A DNA stretch of 64,000 bases from NCBI RefSeq assembly GCF_000702625.1, contig NZ_JNIS01000001.1, positions 1,901,001 through 1,965,000 on the forward strand. The letters run 5' to 3'. The notes under the pieces are model-generated. The model was not told where the DNA came from and did not search any database. It was given only the letters and a program-made list of their open reading frames with translations. This DNA comes from Exiguobacterium oxidotolerans JCM 12280 (GTDB lineage Bacteria > Bacillota > Bacilli > Exiguobacteriales > Exiguobacteriaceae). A program made the translations under genes and the position numbers. Below, piece after piece: positions 45,452 to 53,609 of this stretch (its first letter is position 1; the number at the start of each line of letters is the position of its first letter).

Positions 45452-46530
45452 CGCGGCACCTCCTGATGGAACGGGCATCCCGTAGCTTGCGTCTGTTTCG
45501 GGAAAAAGTTCGGTCGCTGTAACGCATTGTCATAATCTTTATGGAAGACGTGTGTCGCTGCTCCGCTCATCGGCGGAACGAGCCACGACCATTCCCCAGT
45601 GACGTCGCGACCGCAAGTGGCTTCATTTTTTTCGAACCGGGCGAATTGTTTAGCCGCCGTATGATGATCGACGATCGTCACTCCGGACCGCTCGAAGGAT
45701 TCGAGGACGGCGACATTGAGTTCGACGAGGGCCCGGTCTTTCCATAAGGCGCGTTCGCGGGACGTGTTCAGACCAAGTTGTTTTGCGACAAGCGGTAAGA
45801 GATTATAACGGTCCGCGTCAGCAAGATTTCGGGCTCCGATTTCAGTTCCCATATACCAGCCATTGAACGGAGCACATGGGTACGAAATGCCGCCGATTTC
45901 AAGGCGCATGTCGGAAATCATCGGGACCGCGTACCACTTGATTTCGCGTCCGGCGAATAAGTCGTATTCGGGATGGATGATCGTAACTTCAAGAATCAGT
46001 TCTTGCGGAATCTCATGGACTGTCACTTGACCATCAAGTTCAATCAGGAGCGGCAAAATATCAAAGGCCGTTCCTTGTCCTGTCCAACCAAGTGCCTGGC
46101 ACTGCTTCGTGAAGGCAAGCGATGCCGGGTCACCAAGAACGCCGTCGACCGTTTCGTATCCAGCGTAACGAATCAATTGATGATTGAGGACGCGGACACG
46201 TTGCGGATGGAAAATCGTGATTGTCGAGCGGATCCGTCCCTCATTGGTGGCGTGGCGAATGTGGTGGAACAACGCGTCTCGAATCGCTTCGATTGTTGTC
46301 GCCGCACGGGCATCGATGACGTGCAGTTGATCCCAAAAGAGCCGTCCGATGCACCGGTTGCTGTTACGCCAAGCAAGTTTCGCTCCGAACGTCACTTCAT
46401 CCGTTGTTTGTGTATAGCTTCCCGTTCGTAAAATTTCATCGCGCACGTCGTTCAAACGATTTTGTGTATGTGGTGTCTCTTCTATATAAGTCGTCAAGAA
46501 GCGTTCTGCTTCGTCTAGTAAATGTTGCAC
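45448..46530 (-). CDS. nos: Nitric oxide synthase oxygenase
   Basis: 360 residues, the length of bacterial NOS oxygenase domains without a reductase. The haem-thiolate Cys is C60 in WRNSNRCIGR. ISYPCAPFNGWYMGTEIGAR supplies the arginine/haem pocket, and the pterin region is near TGEWSWLVPPMSG. It makes NO from L-arginine using cellular reductases, linked in bacilli to protection from oxidants and antibiotics. First gene of a NOS-Nudix operon. Confidence 0.95.
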   Translation of the reverse strand: MQHLLDEAERFLTTYIEETPHTQNRLNDVRDEILRTGSYTQTTDEVTFGAKLAWRNSNRCIGRLFWDQLHVIDARAATTIEAIRDALFHHIRHATNEGRIRSTITIFHPQRVRVLNHQLIRYAGYETVDGVLGDPASLAFTKQCQALGWTGQGTAFDILPLLIELDGQVTVHEIPQELILEVTIIHPEYDLFAGREIKWYAVPMISDMRLEIGGISYPCAPFNGWYMGTEIGARNLADADRYNLLPLVAKQLGLNTSRERALWKDRALVELNVAVLESFERSGVTIVDHHTAAKQFARFEKNEATCGRDVTGEWSWLVPPMSGAATHVFHKDYDNALQRPNFFPKQTQATGCPFHQEVPR

Positions 46531-46714
46531 GGCGTTTGAGTCCTTTCTTCATCCAAAGCGACAGAGTTTCTTATTCTAGTGTACAAGGTGAATGGGGGGA
46601 GCGCCAACTCATAGCAATTGCCCGTTTTTTGACACGTTCAAAAGACGTTCGCAGATTAAGCGGGAGAGGGAAGGGGGATAGATAAGAGAATCAATCGAAA
46701 GTGAGGAACTTGGC

Positions 46715-47572
46715 ATGTCTTTAGTCAAACCGGTTTTTATTCGCTTTTTTGGCGAAGCTTTTTTTGATAAGTCGGCACAGCTCGCCTATTATTTGATGTT
46801 GTCCTTATTTCCATTCTTATTATTCGTTGTCGGATTAGTATCTTTTTTACCGTTCACTTCCGGTGAAGTCCTTGATTTGATTCGTCCTTTCGCACCAGCG
46901 GAAACCTATGATTTAATTCGCCGAAATGTCGTAGGGATTTTTGACGAAGGGGGATTAAAACTTGCTTCGATTAGCTTCATCGCAGCCTTTTGGCTCGCCT
47001 CGATGTCGGTCCAGTCGCTTGTCCGTTCCCTCAATGACGCCCTTGAGGTAACAAGGAAAGTGCCGTTTTGGCGGGGCTTATTACAAGATTTCGGATTTAC
47101 GATTGGTATGATGTTCATCTTGCCGTTTTCGCTACTTGTTCCGGTCGCCGAGAAATTGGCCCGGCGTTTCATCAGTCATTTTGCACTCATCGCAGATATT
47201 GCAGCGGACTATTCGTCCATCTGGTTTGTATTCCGCTGGGGGCTCGGTTCCTTGTTTCTATTCGTGTTCTTTGTGTTATTGTATCGCGTTTTACCAAGTG
47301 TTCGATTAACGATTCGTCAAGTACTCCCGGGGGCATTGTTTACGACGATTGCCTGGCAGGTCGTATCGGAAGCCTTCTCGTACTATGCGGAGTTTGGGAG
47401 TTACAATCGTCTCTACGGTCAGCTCGCAGGAATCATCGTCTTGATGACCTGGTTTTATTTATCCTCCGTCGTTTTGATGCTCGGTGGATTGATGAACGCA
47501 GAACGAATGCGGCAGAAAAAAGAGGCGAAGATCATGAAGCCTGAAAAAATCAAAAAAGAAACTGTCCGCTGA
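46715..47572 (+). CDS. YihY/BrkB-family inner membrane protein
   Basis: 285 residues with six membrane helices and the family signatures AQLAYYLMLSLFPFLLF and RVLPSVRLTIRQVLPGALF. Basic C-terminal tail. Often called ribonuclease BN-like, but the membrane protein itself has no established nuclease activity. GTGAGGA precedes the ATG. Confidence 0.88.
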   Translation: MSLVKPVFIRFFGEAFFDKSAQLAYYLMLSLFPFLLFVVGLVSFLPFTSGEVLDLIRPFAPAETYDLIRRNVVGIFDEGGLKLASISFIAAFWLASMSVQSLVRSLNDALEVTRKVPFWRGLLQDFGFTIGMMFILPFSLLVPVAEKLARRFISHFALIADIAADYSSIWFVFRWGLGSLFLFVFFVLLYRVLPSVRLTIRQVLPGALFTTIAWQVVSEAFSYYAEFGSYNRLYGQLAGIIVLMTWFYLSSVVLMLGGLMNAERMRQKKEAKIMKPEKIKKETVR

Positions 47573-47588
47573 GGGCAGTTTCTTTAGC
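47557..47588 (+). terminator. Terminator of the YihY-family gene
   Basis: AGAAACTG.CC/GG.CAGTTTCT stem then TTA; overlaps the stop codon region. Confidence 0.7.
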
Positions 47589-47999
47589 GTGTAGATAAAC
47601 TCTTATGAAGCGTGAAAATGCGATATCGAGAGACAATCCGTTCGCGTTTCTTTGTCTCGCATCGTCTTCAAAGCGGCAATCGGTCGCGGTTCTAAAGCGA
47701 TTCGAGACGGAGTGCGATTTAAACCGCCTGCATGCCCAGCTTTCCGTCACGACATCCTCTAAAAAGCGTCACGTTTCGTTGACTCCTACGGGAAAAAGTG
47801 CGTTTTCAACGCACTTTCAGAGGCAGGCAAGACCCTGCTCGTTGTCCGTGAGGATCAAGGAGCAATGGCTTGCGCCTCGCCCGAGGAAAGCAACGAAAAA
47901 AGACGCTTGATCTCCTGATAACACGTTGTCTTCAGTTTGCAGATAAAGGGTTATGAAGATTATTTTTCGCTTTGGACGCGATTCAAAAAAACTCATGTC
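47589..47999. repeat. Structured intergenic repeat-like region
   Basis: 411 bp without a convincing gene. 47775-47905 is bounded by related inverted ends (TTCGTTGACTCCTACGGG and, inverted, TTCGTTGCTTTCCTCGGG) and contains a perfect hairpin AAGTGCGTT-TTC-AACGCACTT. Its GACTCC.ACGGGAA and CTCGCCCGAGGAAAGCAACGA ends resemble dispersed intergenic repeats of Bacillales. The parts 47589-47625 and 47938-47975 share GAT.AA..CTTATGAAG-like words (AGATAAACTCTTATGAAG, AGATAAAGGGTTATGAAG), suggesting a duplication around it. Confidence 0.5.
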
Positions 48000-48854
48000 C
48001 TAGGAATGTCTACTTCTTACTTTTTGATAGAAAAATAGAAGCAATAATCCAATCGTAAAGACACCGAGCAAGATGAGCGATCCTGTTTCCTGCCCTAAGA
48101 CTTTTAAAATGACACTGACGGCGACGACGGCGTAAAAGACGCCAAGACTCTTCCGGACGAAATGGTCTTCAAATAGATGAAGCAAGGAAGCACCGATCGG
48201 AGAGCCGATAAACGCACCGACGATTAAAGCAATGCCGAGATAAAGCGGAGCCTCGGTACCGGAAGCAAGATAACTGGTGACACCGCCGAGGACGATCAGT
48301 GTCGCCGAGGCGATGCTCGTGCCGATGGCTTGTTTGAGTGGGAAACGGACCCAACCCATCAAGAGTGGGGTAAGCAAGAAGCCACCACTGACCCCCATGA
48401 GGGATGACAGAATTCCGGCAGCAAATCCGATCACCATCAATTTATAGAGATTCGCTTGTGTGACGTGTCCTTCGACTGGTTTTCGTTTCGATGGTTTTAA
48501 GAATTGAATCGCAAACCACGTCAACAAGACGATGTAGAGGACGGAAATCATGGCATCGGCACCGGTCCGTTGTTCGAGCCAAAAGACGACCGGCGTGATG
48601 ACTGCAGAACCGACGATCCCCGATAATCCGACGGCTAACGCATCACGGGCATGGAAATTTTTCAGACGCATATGCGATACCGTCCCGGTCACGGTCGAAC
48701 CGAGTGTCAATAACAGACTGAGGACGATCGCGGTACTGGGTGGATAACCGAGGATTAATAAAAGAGGAGTTAAAATAATTCCTCCGCCGATTCCGAAAAA
48801 GCCGGATAGAATACCAATTACTGCTCCAAGTATGATAAATAGTACAAACTCCAT
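48000..48854 (-). CDS. TauE/SafE-family anion exporter (copy 1)
   Basis: 284 residues, eight membrane helices in two repeats, each opening with a Gly-rich motif (SGFFGIGGGIILTPLL and SSLMGVSGGFLLTPLL). Family members export sulfite, sulfoacetate or related anions. It is divergent from a LysR regulator and borders the sulfur genes, so sulfite export is a reasonable inference. Confidence 0.85.
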   Translation of the reverse strand: MEFVLFIILGAVIGILSGFFGIGGGIILTPLLLILGYPPSTAIVLSLLLTLGSTVTGTVSHMRLKNFHARDALAVGLSGIVGSAVITPVVFWLEQRTGADAMISVLYIVLLTWFAIQFLKPSKRKPVEGHVTQANLYKLMVIGFAAGILSSLMGVSGGFLLTPLLMGWVRFPLKQAIGTSIASATLIVLGGVTSYLASGTEAPLYLGIALIVGAFIGSPIGASLLHLFEDHFVRKSLGVFYAVVAVSVILKVLGQETGSLILLGVFTIGLLLLFFYQKVRSRHS

Positions 48855-48974
48855 ATGAGCCCTTCTTTCATGTTTTGTTTCTTTGTGTAATTAGTATAAG
48901 TGAACAGATATTATTATGAAAATGAATTATAATAATGATAATGATTTAAAAAAATAATAAGGTGGTAGATATAG
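48855..48974. promoter_or_regulatory. Divergent promoter region, TauE and LysR genes
   Basis: 120 bp, very A+T-rich, between the two divergent genes, the usual place for LysR binding. AATGATAATGAT near 48932-48943 also recalls half of a Fur box, but no full inverted repeat is visible. Confidence 0.45.
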
Positions 48975-49820
48975 ATGAAACTGCATGAATTAAAAACATT
49001 CGTAACACTTGTAGATACAAAACATTTTACGCGAACGGCTGAACTCTTGTTTATTTCACAACCGACAGTTAGTGTTCACTTAAAACGATTAGAGGAAGAT
49101 TTAGGACAACTATTATTACTTCGTAACGTGTTTAATGCATCGCTTGAAGTGTCTGATGCAGGCTGGGTTGTGTATCACCATGCAAAAGAAATGTTGTTTC
49201 AAGCAGAACAAATGCAATTAGAACTAGATGAACTGAAAGGTTTCATTCGGGGGACACTACGACTTGCAGCAACGCATACCATTTATGAAACGATATTAGA
49301 AGAGATGATCCATGACTTCTTAATTGCATACCCAGATGTCTCAATTGACGCACGGATTATGAACCATGATCAAGTTGAACAAGCGTTATTACATCATGAA
49401 ATTGATATCGGACTTGTCGAAGGTGATCCGTTAGTTCAAAACATCAATTGTATTCCTTTTGCGAAGGATCAGTTACATGTCATCGGGCGGACAGAGTTGG
49501 ACATGTTAGAAGCTACTTGGATTTTTAGAGAGGAAGGTTCAGCTGCACGTGTTGCCTTGATGCGGTGGTTGGAAGAAAAAAAGATTCAGCCTCAAAAAAC
49601 TATAACGGTTCACTCTAATCATTTAATCCGTCAACTGATTATGAATGGAACTGGTATTTCGACATTATCAGAACGATTTATTCAACCCTTAAAAAAATCG
49701 AATGACTACCGAATTTATGCAGAAGACATTGAACAAAGAACATTTCAATTTGCGATTCCAAAAGCACATCCATCCCGTCTCGCGCTCAAGTGGATTGAAG
49801 AAACGATAAAGAAATCTTGA
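48975..49820 (+). CDS. LysR-family regulator (CysL/CbbR-like)
   Basis: 281 residues with an N-terminal winged helix (FTRTAELLFISQPTVSVHLKRLEE) and an effector domain. Divergent from the TauE/SafE gene and next to sulfur-oxidation genes, so it probably controls one of these in response to a sulfur compound. AAGGTGG precedes the ATG. Confidence 0.85.
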   Translation: MKLHELKTFVTLVDTKHFTRTAELLFISQPTVSVHLKRLEEDLGQLLLLRNVFNASLEVSDAGWVVYHHAKEMLFQAEQMQLELDELKGFIRGTLRLAATHTIYETILEEMIHDFLIAYPDVSIDARIMNHDQVEQALLHHEIDIGLVEGDPLVQNINCIPFAKDQLHVIGRTELDMLEATWIFREEGSAARVALMRWLEEKKIQPQKTITVHSNHLIRQLIMNGTGISTLSERFIQPLKKSNDYRIYAEDIEQRTFQFAIPKAHPSRLALKWIEETIKKS

Positions 49821-49956
49821 CTCCATCAATTAATTAAAGCTACTTATTATGTTTTTTTATTTAGTCTATTAATCAAAACTATGATAACAGTAAAAATATG
49901 GGGGTTATAATGTAGGGGATTCTTTTAGTAAAGCGATAACGAGGGGGAATTTATGA

Positions 49957-50814
49957 ATGAAAAAGGAAAAAATGATTGTCGTAACGATCATGTTCTTCAT
50001 CATCGGTCTATTTGTGTGGGTCAAATTTTTAGCACCGACAGAAGAAAACGTCATACAAGCAGCACATGGACCGAGTCTGAACACCTTGGACCAAGAAGCG
50101 AATGCAGAAGACATCAAGCAAGGGAGAGACTATATCAATCATACAAGTAGTCTTCTTCCTGATCATGTGGGAAGTACGATGTCATGTGCTAGTTGTCATG
50201 CGACAGGAGCAACAGGTGGATCACTTGATTTAGTTGGGGTCACAAAAGAGTATCCACAATATAATAAGCGTGCGGGGAAAGATGTTTCCATTGAAGAACG
50301 TGTAAATGGGTGTTTTACACGAAGCATGAACGGGACAAAACTTGATTTGGACGGTAAGGAAATGAAAGCGATTGTAGCCTACTTGGATTTTCTTGCAAAA
50401 GATACTCCAGATGGAATCAAGGAACGACCATGGACAAAAATCGCGCTCGAAGGTGACTTGCCAAAACCTAACATAGGCAATGGGAAAGATATTTATTCGA
50501 ATTCTTGCATGGCTTGTCACGGTTCGACACAAGCGGATGGACATGGTCTTGCTGTCTTCGGTAAGAATTCCTATAATGATGGCGCCGGAATGAATCGGCT
50601 TCGGACGACAGCTGGCTTCATTCAAAATTATATGCCAAAAGAGCCAATGGGAGGAGTCGAAACTGGGGGACTGACAAGACAGGAGGCAGTTGACGTTGCT
50701 GCGTATATCAATTCAGTTGGTCGACCGGTCATGAAAGGAAAAGAAAAAGATTACCCGAATGGAGATCCACCGGACGACCTATCGTATCCAATAGACTCCG
50801 TATCAAAACAATAA
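49957..50814 (+). CDS. tsdA: Dihaem cytochrome c, TsdA-like thiosulfate dehydrogenase
   Basis: 285 residues with an N-terminal membrane anchor (VTIMFFIIGLFVWVKF) and two haem sites, CASCH (C77/C80/H81) and CMACH (C184/C187/H188). Between them is NGCFTRSMNG with C119. In TsdA proteins a Cys of this region ligates the active-site haem, so I favour thiosulfate dehydrogenase (two thiosulfate to tetrathionate) over a plain electron carrier. Outer face of the membrane. GAGGGGGAA precedes ATG 49957. Context: SQR and persulfide dioxygenases, which yield thiosulfate, lie downstream. Confidence 0.7.
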   Translation: MKKEKMIVVTIMFFIIGLFVWVKFLAPTEENVIQAAHGPSLNTLDQEANAEDIKQGRDYINHTSSLLPDHVGSTMSCASCHATGATGGSLDLVGVTKEYPQYNKRAGKDVSIEERVNGCFTRSMNGTKLDLDGKEMKAIVAYLDFLAKDTPDGIKERPWTKIALEGDLPKPNIGNGKDIYSNSCMACHGSTQADGHGLAVFGKNSYNDGAGMNRLRTTAGFIQNYMPKEPMGGVETGGLTRQEAVDVAAYINSVGRPVMKGKEKDYPNGDPPDDLSYPIDSVSKQ

Positions 50815-50871
50815 GGAACAATGAATCGATTGACAACGAGTCTCGCTGTACCTTTTAACATTCTTTACGTA

Positions 50872-50924
50872 GTCAACCCCCGACATGCTTTCCGCTTTTC
50901 GGACAGCGTGTCGGGGGTTGTTTG
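50872..50924. terminator. Bidirectional terminator
   Basis: CAACCCCCGACA..CT..CCG/CGG..AG..TGTCGGGGGTTG stem with TTTGTTTG tail, between convergent tsdA and tlpA-like genes. Confidence 0.85.
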
Positions 50925-50994
50925 TTTGTTTCAGGTACGTGTGTTCTTTTCCAATACATGAATCGACCTATCTTTGGTTAAGTACAAATAACAG

Positions 50995-51555
50995 TTATCG
51001 ATGAGACTGCACCAATTTTTCCATCATTTCTTGATTCATAGGTCCGATCACTTTGTTTACGATATATCCTTTAGAATCAATGATATAACTGGTCGGAACC
51101 GTATAGGCTTTATACTGTTTTCCGATTGTTCCATCCGTATCAAGTGGAATTGTAAAGGTGAGTTTATAGTCATCGATGAATTTTTGTAAAGCTGCTGTCC
51201 CGTTATCTTGTGACGTTAAATTCACCGCGATGACTTCTACATTTTCTTTGTGAGAAGCATGAAACTTTTGAATATGCGGCATTTCTGCCTGACAAGGTGG
51301 ACACCAAGTCGCCCAAAAATTGAGAATGACTGTTTTCCCTCGATAGTCGGAAAGGCGAATCGTCTCACCATCTACTGTCTTTAGCGAGAAATCGGTCGCC
51401 AGTTCATGATGTGCCTCGTCTTTTGATGCTTTTGGATTTGAAAGTGCTATCGCTTCTTGTTTTTGAGATTGCTGGTTTCGGTACACATTAATGGTAGCTA
51501 ACAGTACAACGAGAAACAGGATTAGCAATAGAGCTATTTTTTTATTTTGATTCAT
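50995..51555 (-). CDS. TlpA/ResA-type membrane-anchored thioredoxin
   Basis: 186 residues: N-terminal membrane anchor (IALLLILFLVVLLATINVY), then a thioredoxin fold outside the cell with redox centre WCPPC (C85, C88) and cis-Pro VPTSYIID. ResA-like proteins reduce apocytochrome c cysteines before haem attachment, fitting the neighbouring cytochrome. Its start overlaps the end of the upstream membrane protein gene by 14 bp. Confidence 0.88.
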   Translation of the reverse strand: MNQNKKIALLLILFLVVLLATINVYRNQQSQKQEAIALSNPKASKDEAHHELATDFSLKTVDGETIRLSDYRGKTVILNFWATWCPPCQAEMPHIQKFHASHKENVEVIAVNLTSQDNGTAALQKFIDDYKLTFTIPLDTDGTIGKQYKAYTVPTSYIIDSKGYIVNKVIGPMNQEMMEKLVQSHR

Positions 51556-52144
51556 GCGTCCCTCCTAGTTTTTCTGCAAGTCCTGCCCCGCTTACGAATA
51601 AAAATTGGAATAGCATCACCTGCCACTCAGACAGTCCGATTAGTGATTGGATAATGAAATGAAAAAATAAAAAGACAACCATCCATTCTAGCGCCAACAT
51701 GGAAGGCACGTTGTAAAACAATAAGATGAGTGTTAAAACAAGTCCTCCATACAAAACAGCCAGCCAGTTCGCCTGGAGTGTGTTTAAGATAAATTCAAAC
51801 TGAAATAAGTATAGGACGGATAGGAACGGTAGTATGCGTAAGGTGGCTGAATCGACTTTTCTCACCCAATACAAAATCAGTCCAAGTAAAGATAGGAATA
51901 ACCCACGGGTTCCCCCATCAAAAAAGAGAGCGGATTTAGGCATCGCTAAGACGAGTGGTAGATGGAAGAGAATATAGCTTCCTTTCCATACCAAAACGAA
52001 GAGTAAAAAACTATTTATCATCCAGTCACCTAGACGCCGATGCAACAAGATACGATATGAAATTGAAAGGAGGAAAAGCGCTAAAACAACCGATAACCAA
52101 GTGAAGGAAATCGAAAACTGTCCGATTTGAAGATAATTATTCAT
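51542..52144 (-). CDS. Membrane protein with Lgt-like start, unknown function
   Basis: 200 residues with six or seven membrane helices. The opening LQIGQFSISFTWLSVVLALF recalls the first helix of prolipoprotein diacylglyceryl transferase, but the Lgt catalytic signature is absent. Sandwiched with overlaps between osmC-like and tlpA-like genes, so it probably takes part in the same thiol process in the membrane. Confidence 0.7.
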   Translation of the reverse strand: MNNYLQIGQFSISFTWLSVVLALFLLSISYRILLHRRLGDWMINSFLLFVLVWKGSYILFHLPLVLAMPKSALFFDGGTRGLFLSLLGLILYWVRKVDSATLRILPFLSVLYLFQFEFILNTLQANWLAVLYGGLVLTLILLFYNVPSMLALEWMVVFLFFHFIIQSLIGLSEWQVMLFQFLFVSGAGLAEKLGGTHESK

Positions 52145-52526
52145 TAGAGGACAGGCGTGTTAACTCGAACGTAATTTCGATTGAATCGATAACAGATTGA
52201 ATCATGCCACAATTTTTAAGGACGAGCTCTGCGATGGAAGAAGCTTGTTTTTCGCTGATCTCGCCATCCATTTCGACAGTAAAGTGAAGTTTGGTAATTC
52301 GATTGGCACGTTCTGTGTCACGTGTGACATCGACGTTCATCGTGAGACTTTGGTATGAAATCCGTTTCTTTTGTAGAAGATTTCGTAATAGCGTGCCGCT
52401 ACACCCAGCAAGTGATGTGACGAAAAGTTCAAGCGGACGAAAACCAACTTCCGGGTTCTTTGATACAGGGAGAGAGCCATGTGGTAAGGACGTAGTAACT
52501 GCCTCTTCTTCGATAATATAGTGCAT
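52137..52526 (-). CDS. OsmC-family protein
   Basis: 129 residues with the two conserved Cys of OsmC/Ohr proteins: C42 (SLAGCSG) and C106 (LKNCGM). Closer in length and pattern to the YhfA-type subgroup than to Ohr. First gene of a three-gene operon with overlapping ends. Thiol peroxidase or sulfur-handling activity is likely. Confidence 0.85.
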   Translation of the reverse strand: MHYIIEEEAVTTSLPHGSLPVSKNPEVGFRPLELFVTSLAGCSGTLLRNLLQKKRISYQSLTMNVDVTRDTERANRITKLHFTVEMDGEISEKQASSIAELVLKNCGMIQSVIDSIEITFELTRLSSNE

Positions 52527-52629
52527 AATTGTGTCTCCTTTCAGGATACTATGATCAGTATTTCATTCAATTGTTAAGGAATGATGAAGAAGGAACAGGT
52601 GGTGTATTTTTCAAAGATTGGAGAGGTGG

Positions 52630-53328
52630 TCAGCTTCCGATAAATTTATAGCCCATTCCACGAACGGTTTGGATATAGGGAAAGTCTGTTTCTTCTTTAA
52701 TTTTATTGCGTAAATGACGGATATGGACGTCGATGGTCCGATTGCTAACTGCTTTTTCATCATTCTCATAAATCCGGTCGAGTAACTGTGTGCGCGTTAA
52801 GATTTGATTCGGATGTTGCATCAAAAGCTGTAACAACCTGAACTCAAATGAAGTGAGATGAAGTTCGGTTCCATTGATGGATGCTTCACCGCGTAATGGT
52901 TTTAAGAGAAAACCCGTGAAACTCAATTTTCCACAGCGACTGGCTGTTCGTCTTAAGACAGCTGAAATCCGACTCATCACTTCAGCTGGACTAAAAGGTT
53001 TGGTGATATAATCATCAGCCCCTAATCTAAATCCGTACAATTTATTTTCTTCAGAATCTTTAGCTGTAAGTATGATGATCGGCATCATGCTTTGGAAGTC
53101 TTCACGAATCCAGTGGCAAAGGTCTTCCCCGCTTAACTTCGGTAACGTCAAATCGAGCAGTATGATACAGGGGTCGTACATCTCAATCATTCGTTTTCCT
53201 TCTAATCCATCTGCGGCCTCTAATACTTCATATCCTTCTTTTAGTAAATACATTTTCAAAAGCTGTCGAATCTCCGGATGGTCTTCGACGAGGAGAACTG
53301 ATTTTCCAATGAGTTCTTGTTTTAGCAT
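52630..53328 (-). CDS. OmpR/PhoB-type response regulator (orphan)
   Basis: 232 residues: receiver domain with phosphoacceptor D59 (ILLDLTLP) and K109 region (ITKPFSP), then a winged-helix output domain (RTIDVHIRHLRNKI...VRGMGYKF). ATG 53328 follows AAAAGGTGA; a longer frame exists to 53385. No histidine kinase is adjacent, so its partner is elsewhere or it is the PAS kinase at 56825, though that one already has a NarL-type partner. Confidence 0.88.
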   Translation of the reverse strand: MLKQELIGKSVLLVEDHPEIRQLLKMYLLKEGYEVLEAADGLEGKRMIEMYDPCIILLDLTLPKLSGEDLCHWIREDFQSMMPIIILTAKDSEENKLYGFRLGADDYITKPFSPAEVMSRISAVLRRTASRCGKLSFTGFLLKPLRGEASINGTELHLTSFEFRLLQLLMQHPNQILTRTQLLDRIYENDEKAVSNRTIDVHIRHLRNKIKEETDFPYIQTVRGMGYKFIGS

Positions 53329-53523
53329 GCATATCACCTTTTCATGAATCAAAATATTAAGTGAACATCTATTCGATAACGCCATTATAGTCTACTTGTC
53401 GGTTCGTTAACGAATGGTCTAACTAAAACTTCTCGCCTTCATTTATTTTCTTCAGGCGAGACACCAGTCAGAAGTCGGGATGTAATTTGCCTTGACGGAT
53501 CAGTAAGGACTCGAAAAAAGAAC

Positions 53524-53543
53524 TTAGGGGGATTCCCCTATAT
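53524..53543 (+). promoter_or_regulatory. Inverted repeat upstream of sqr
   Basis: TTAGGGGGATTCCCCTATA contains the palindrome AGGGG-GAT-TCCCCT, 67 bp before the SQR start. It is G/C-inverted compared with the CstR-type sites, so it may be another regulator's operator. A similar half (GTAGGGGATTC) lies before tsdA at about 49912-49922. A loose CTCGCCT/AGGCGAG hairpin lies at 53430-53458; the rest of 53,329-53,609 shows nothing further. Confidence 0.4.
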
Positions 53544-53609
53544 CAGCGAGAGAACGCTTTCATTAAAATGGATATATCTAGTAAAACAAAATCGGAGGGG
53601 GATTTTTAA

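Noticed and set aside
47605-47910. 101-codon frame in the intergenic repeat
   Set aside because: It crosses hairpins, is rich in Arg/Ser/Lys as chance frames often are, and lacks a ribosome binding site.
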